DNA from: Rhynchospora pubera
Lineage: Eukaryota > Streptophyta > Magnoliopsida > Poales > Cyperaceae
Length of the DNA: 64,000 bases
NCBI GenBank assembly: GCA_028095005.1
Contig: CM051463.1
Span: 78,273,652 to 78,337,651 of the forward strand
Direction of reading: 5' to 3'
Shown here: positions 60,201 through 64,000 of the stretch, one piece after another
How the letters are laid out: the number at the start of each line of letters is the position of its first letter
How positions within the stretch are numbered: position 1 is the first letter of the stretch
Notes under the pieces: generated by a model
Seen by the model: only the letters and a program-made list of their open reading frames with translations
Told to the model about the DNA's origin: nothing
Database searches by the model: none
Made by a program: the position numbers and the translations under genes

Positions 60201-63200
60201 GTATATAGAGTTTAAATGTAAATTATTGTGATGAAATGACTTAGAATGAATCCAGAAACGTTTGAAATGCTCAAATGATGATCCGTATCGCATTATTTGC
60301 ACTTTATATGCGTATTTGCACTGTATAATCCAATTTTCTTAATAAATAACACATAAATCATATTCTTGACTGTATAAAGAGTTTAAATATCGGTTATTGT
60401 GATGAAATGACTAATAATGAATCCAGAAACGTTTGAAATTCTAATGTAATTCTCAAAATTGCATTGTTTGAAATTTCTATGCGCAATTGCCCCCTATAAA
60501 CCAATCTTTTTGAATAAATAACACATTAATCATATTCTTGACAGTATAAAGAGTTTAAATGTATATTATTGTGATGAAATGACTTAGAATGAATCAAGAA
60601 ACGATTGAAATTCTCAAATGTTTCTCAGAATTGCATAGCTTGAAATTTATATGCGCAATTGACCTCTATAAACCAATCTTTTGAATAAATAACACATGAA
60701 TCATATTTTTGACAGTATAAAGAGTTTAAATGTAAATTATTGTGACGAAATAACTTGGAATGAATCAAGAAACGTCTGAAATGATCAGATAATGATCAGA
60801 ATTGCGTTATTTGCACTTTATATGCTTATTTGCGTCGTATAATACAATCTTTTTTAATAAATAACACATGAATCATATTCTTGACAGTATAAAAAGTTTA
60901 AATGTATATTATTGTGATGAAATGATTTAGAATCAATCCAGAAATGATTGAAATACTCAAATGATGCTCCGAATTGCATAATTTGAAATTTATATGCATA
61001 ATTGCCCTACATAAACCAATATTTTTTTAATAAATAACATATGAATAATATTTTTGACAGTATAAAGAGTTTAAATGTAGATTATTGTGATGAAATGACT
61101 TAGAATAAATTCGGAAACGATTGAAATGTTCAAATGACAATCAGAATTGCAATATTTGCAATTTATATGTGTATTTTTGCCTGATATAATCCAATATTTT
61201 TGAATAAAAACCACATGAATCAAATTTTTGCAAGTATAAAGAGTTTAAATGTTGATTATTGAGATGAAATTACTTATAATGAATCCAGAAATGCCTGAAA
61301 TGCTCAAATGATGCTCAGAATTCTTTTATTTGCACTTCATATGAGTAATTAATTTGTATAATCCAATCTTTTTGAATAAATACCACATGAATCATATTCG
61401 TGCAACTATAAAGAGTTTAAAAGTTCATTATTGTTATGAACTGACATAGAATGAATCCAAAAACGATTGAAATACTCAAATAATCCTCAGAATTGAATTA
61501 TTTCACTTTATATGTGTAATTGCCCACTATAATCCAATCAATTTGAATAAATAACACATGAATCATATTCTTGAAAGTACGAAGAATATAAATGTAGATT
61601 ATTGTGATGAAATTACTTAGAATGAATCCAGAAACGTTTGAAAAGCTCATGTAATATCCAGAATTGAGTTATTTGCACTTTATATGCGTATTTGCGCCAT
61701 ATAATCCAATATTTTTGAATAAATAACACATGAATCATATTCTTCACAGTATATAGAGTGTAAATGTAAATTATTGTGATGAAATGACTTAGAATGAATC
61801 CAGAAACGTTTGAAATGCTCAAATGATGCTCCGTATTGCATTATTTGCACTTTATATGCGTATTTGCACTGTATAATAGAATTATTTTAATAAATAACAC
61901 ATAAATCAAATTCTTGACAGTACAAGGAGTTTAAATATCGGTTATTGTGATGAAATGACTAATAATGAATCCAGAAACGTCTGAAATTCTCAAGTAATTC
62001 TCAGAATTGCATTGTTTGAAATTTCTATGCGCAATTGCCCCCTATAAACCAATCTTTTTGAATAAATAACACATGAATCATATTCTTGACAGTATAAAGA
62101 GTTTAAATGTATATTATTGTGATGAAATGACTTAGAATGAATCAAGAAACGATTGAAATTCTCAAATGTTTCTCAGAATTGCATTGTTTGAAATTTATAT
62201 GCGCAATTGACTTCTATAATCCAATCAATTAGAATAAATAACACATGAATCACATTCTTGAAAGTACGAAGAATATAAATGTAGATTATTGTGATGAAAT
62301 TACTTAGAATGAATCCAGAAACGTTTTAAATGCTCATGTAATATCCAGAATTGCGTTATTTGCACTTTATATGCGTATTTGCGCCATATAATCCAATATT
62401 TTTGAATAAATAACACATGAATCATATTCTTCACAGTATATAGAGTGTAAATGTAAATTATTGTGATGAAATGACTTAGAATGAATCCAGAAACGTTTGA
62501 AATGCTCAATTGATGCACCGTATCGCATTATTTGCACTTTATATGCGTATTTGCACTGTATAATCCAATTTTCATAATAAATAACACAAAAATCATATTC
62601 TTGACTGTATAAAGAGTTTAAATATCTGTTATTGTGATGAAATGACTAATAATGAATCCAGAAACGTTTGAAATTCTCAAGTAATTCTCAGAATTGCATT
62701 TTTTGAAATTTCTATGCGCAATTGCCCCCTATAAACCAATCTTTTTGAATAAATAACACATGAATCATATTCTTGACAGTATAAAGAGTTTAAATGTATA
62801 TTATTATGATGAAATGACTTAGAATGAATCAAGAAACGATTGAAATTCTCAAATGTTTCTCAGAATTGCATTGTTTGAAATTTATATGCGCAATTGACCT
62901 CTATAAACCAATCTTTTGAATAAATAACACATGAATCATATTTTTGACAGTATATAGAGTTTAAATGTAAATTATTGTGACGAAATAACTTAGAATGAAT
63001 CAAGAAACGTCTGAAATTATCAGATAATGATCAGAATTGCGTTATTTGCACTTTATATGCGTATTTGCGTCGTATAATACAATCTTTTTTAATAAATAAC
63101 ACATGAATCATATTCTTGACAGTATAAAAAGTTTAAATGTATATTATTGTGATGAAATGATTTAGAATCAATCCAGAAATGATTGAAATACACAAATGAT

Positions 63201-64000
63201 GCTCCGAATTGCATAATTTGAAATTTATATGCATAATTGCCCTACATAAACCAATATGTTTTTAATAAATAACATATGAATAATATTTTTGACAGTATAA
63301 AGAGTTTAAATGTAGATTATTGTGATGAAATGACTTAGAATAAATTCTGAAACGATTGAAATGTTCAAATGACAATCAGAATTGCAATATTTGCAATTTA
63401 TATGTGTATTTGCCTGATATAATCCAATATTTTTGAATAAAAACCACATGAATCAAATTTTTGCAAGTATAAAGAGTTTAAATGTTGATTATTGAGATGA
63501 AATTACTTATAATGAATCCAGAAATGCCTGAAATGCTCAAATGATGCTCAGAATTCTTTTATTTGCACTTCATATGAGTAATTAATTTGTATAATCCAAT
63601 CTTTTTGAATAAATACCCCATGAATCAAATTCGTGCAACTATAAAGAGTTTAAAAGTTCATTATTGTTATGAAATGACATAGAATGAATCCAAAAACGAT
63701 TGAAATACTCAAATAATCCTCAGAATTGAATTATTTCACTTTATATGTGTAATTGCCCACTATAATCCAATCAATTTGAATAAATAACACATGAATCATA
63801 TTCTTGAAAGTACGAAGAATATAAATGTAGATTATTGTGATGAAATTACTTAGAATGAATCCAGAAACGTTTGAAAAGCTCATGTAATATCAAGAATTGA
63901 GTTATTTGCACTTTATATGCGTATTTGCGCCATATAAACCAATATTTTTGAATAAATAACACATGAATCATATTCTTCACAGTATATAGAGTGTAAATGT
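54261..64000. repeat. Satellite array, monomer about 171-172 bp, with higher-order repeats
   Basis: Tandem monomers run to the end of the window (about 56 copies). Each contains 'aataaataacacatgaatca', 'agtataaagagtttaaatg', 'attattgtgatgaaatgac' and 'gaatccagaaacg'. Spacing of the 'aataaata' landmark between 58301 and 59675 is 171, 172, 173, 172, 172, 171, 172, 171. From about 55 kb, variant monomers recur every 2.21-2.24 kb (13 monomers), and alternate copies share private variants, giving a 4.44-kb period. Repeated 69-72 codon frames on minus are by-products of the HOR. Monomer size is in the range of plant centromeric satellites. Confidence 0.95.

Noticed and set aside
55628..62518. Repeated 69-72 codon open frames on the minus strand in the satellite
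   Set aside because: They recur only because the higher-order repeat copies are nearly identical. They cross monomer boundaries, lack codon bias and have no promoter context.
1..64000. CRISPR arrays, operons, bacterial-type promoters
   Set aside because: Spliced genes and plant transposons show nuclear plant DNA; the only long regular array is satellite without spacers.

Overview
This is nuclear DNA of a flowering plant: AT-rich, with spliced GT-AG genes, plant-specific protein families (a CYP74 oxylipin P450, a MATE transporter, small glycine-rich proteins), many short terminal-inverted-repeat (TIR) transposons, a tRNA-type SINE, a solo copia-like LTR and a large satellite array. The MITE spectrum and transit-peptide-free CYP74 lean slightly towards a monocot; the species cannot be told from the sequence. 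Everything here was read by eye.

Layout. (1) About 1-35 kb is repeat-rich. A block of about 1-3 kb is present in three diverged copies (0.1-1.3, 3.0-5.1, 8.6-11.9 kb). Three minus-strand single-exon glycine-rich protein genes (14916-15140, 23183-23554, 28663-28929) share a C-terminal motif and an upstream promoter module. Between and around them lie Mutator-like, hAT-like and PIF/Harbinger-like elements, many with visible target-site duplications. They include a 1.95-kb MULE with TIRs of roughly 500-650 bp, a 3.5-kb TIR element carrying gene-like fragments (one resembling the end of a GRF-type zinc-finger protein), and a MULE-like element with a coding exon split by a 1.75-kb solo LTR. (2) About 35-51 kb is the gene-bearing part. 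An intronless CYP74 (38422-39858, 478 aa) is followed by a six-exon gene of unknown function (41695-44849, 305 aa) and an eight-exon MATE/DETOXIFICATION transporter (46048-50769, 475 aa). All three are on the plus strand, and intron phases close exactly in both spliced models. (3) From about 51.6 kb to the window end is satellite DNA with monomers of about 171-172 bp. It is interrupted by a 1.9-kb insertion (52361-54260). After about 55 kb it is organised in higher-order repeats of about 2.2 kb (13 monomers), in which alternate copies match best (about 4.44 kb).

Working together: the three plus-strand genes are ordinary neighbours with no sign of a pathway cluster. The CYP74 would act on fatty-acid hydroperoxides (jasmonate or aldehyde branch), and the MATE protein would export or sequester small organic compounds. 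The points of most interest are the HOR satellite beginning less than 1 kb after the MATE gene, the substituted active-site residues of the CYP74, the glycine-rich trio with its promoter module, and a set of TIR elements that share interiors but not ends, or ends but not interiors.
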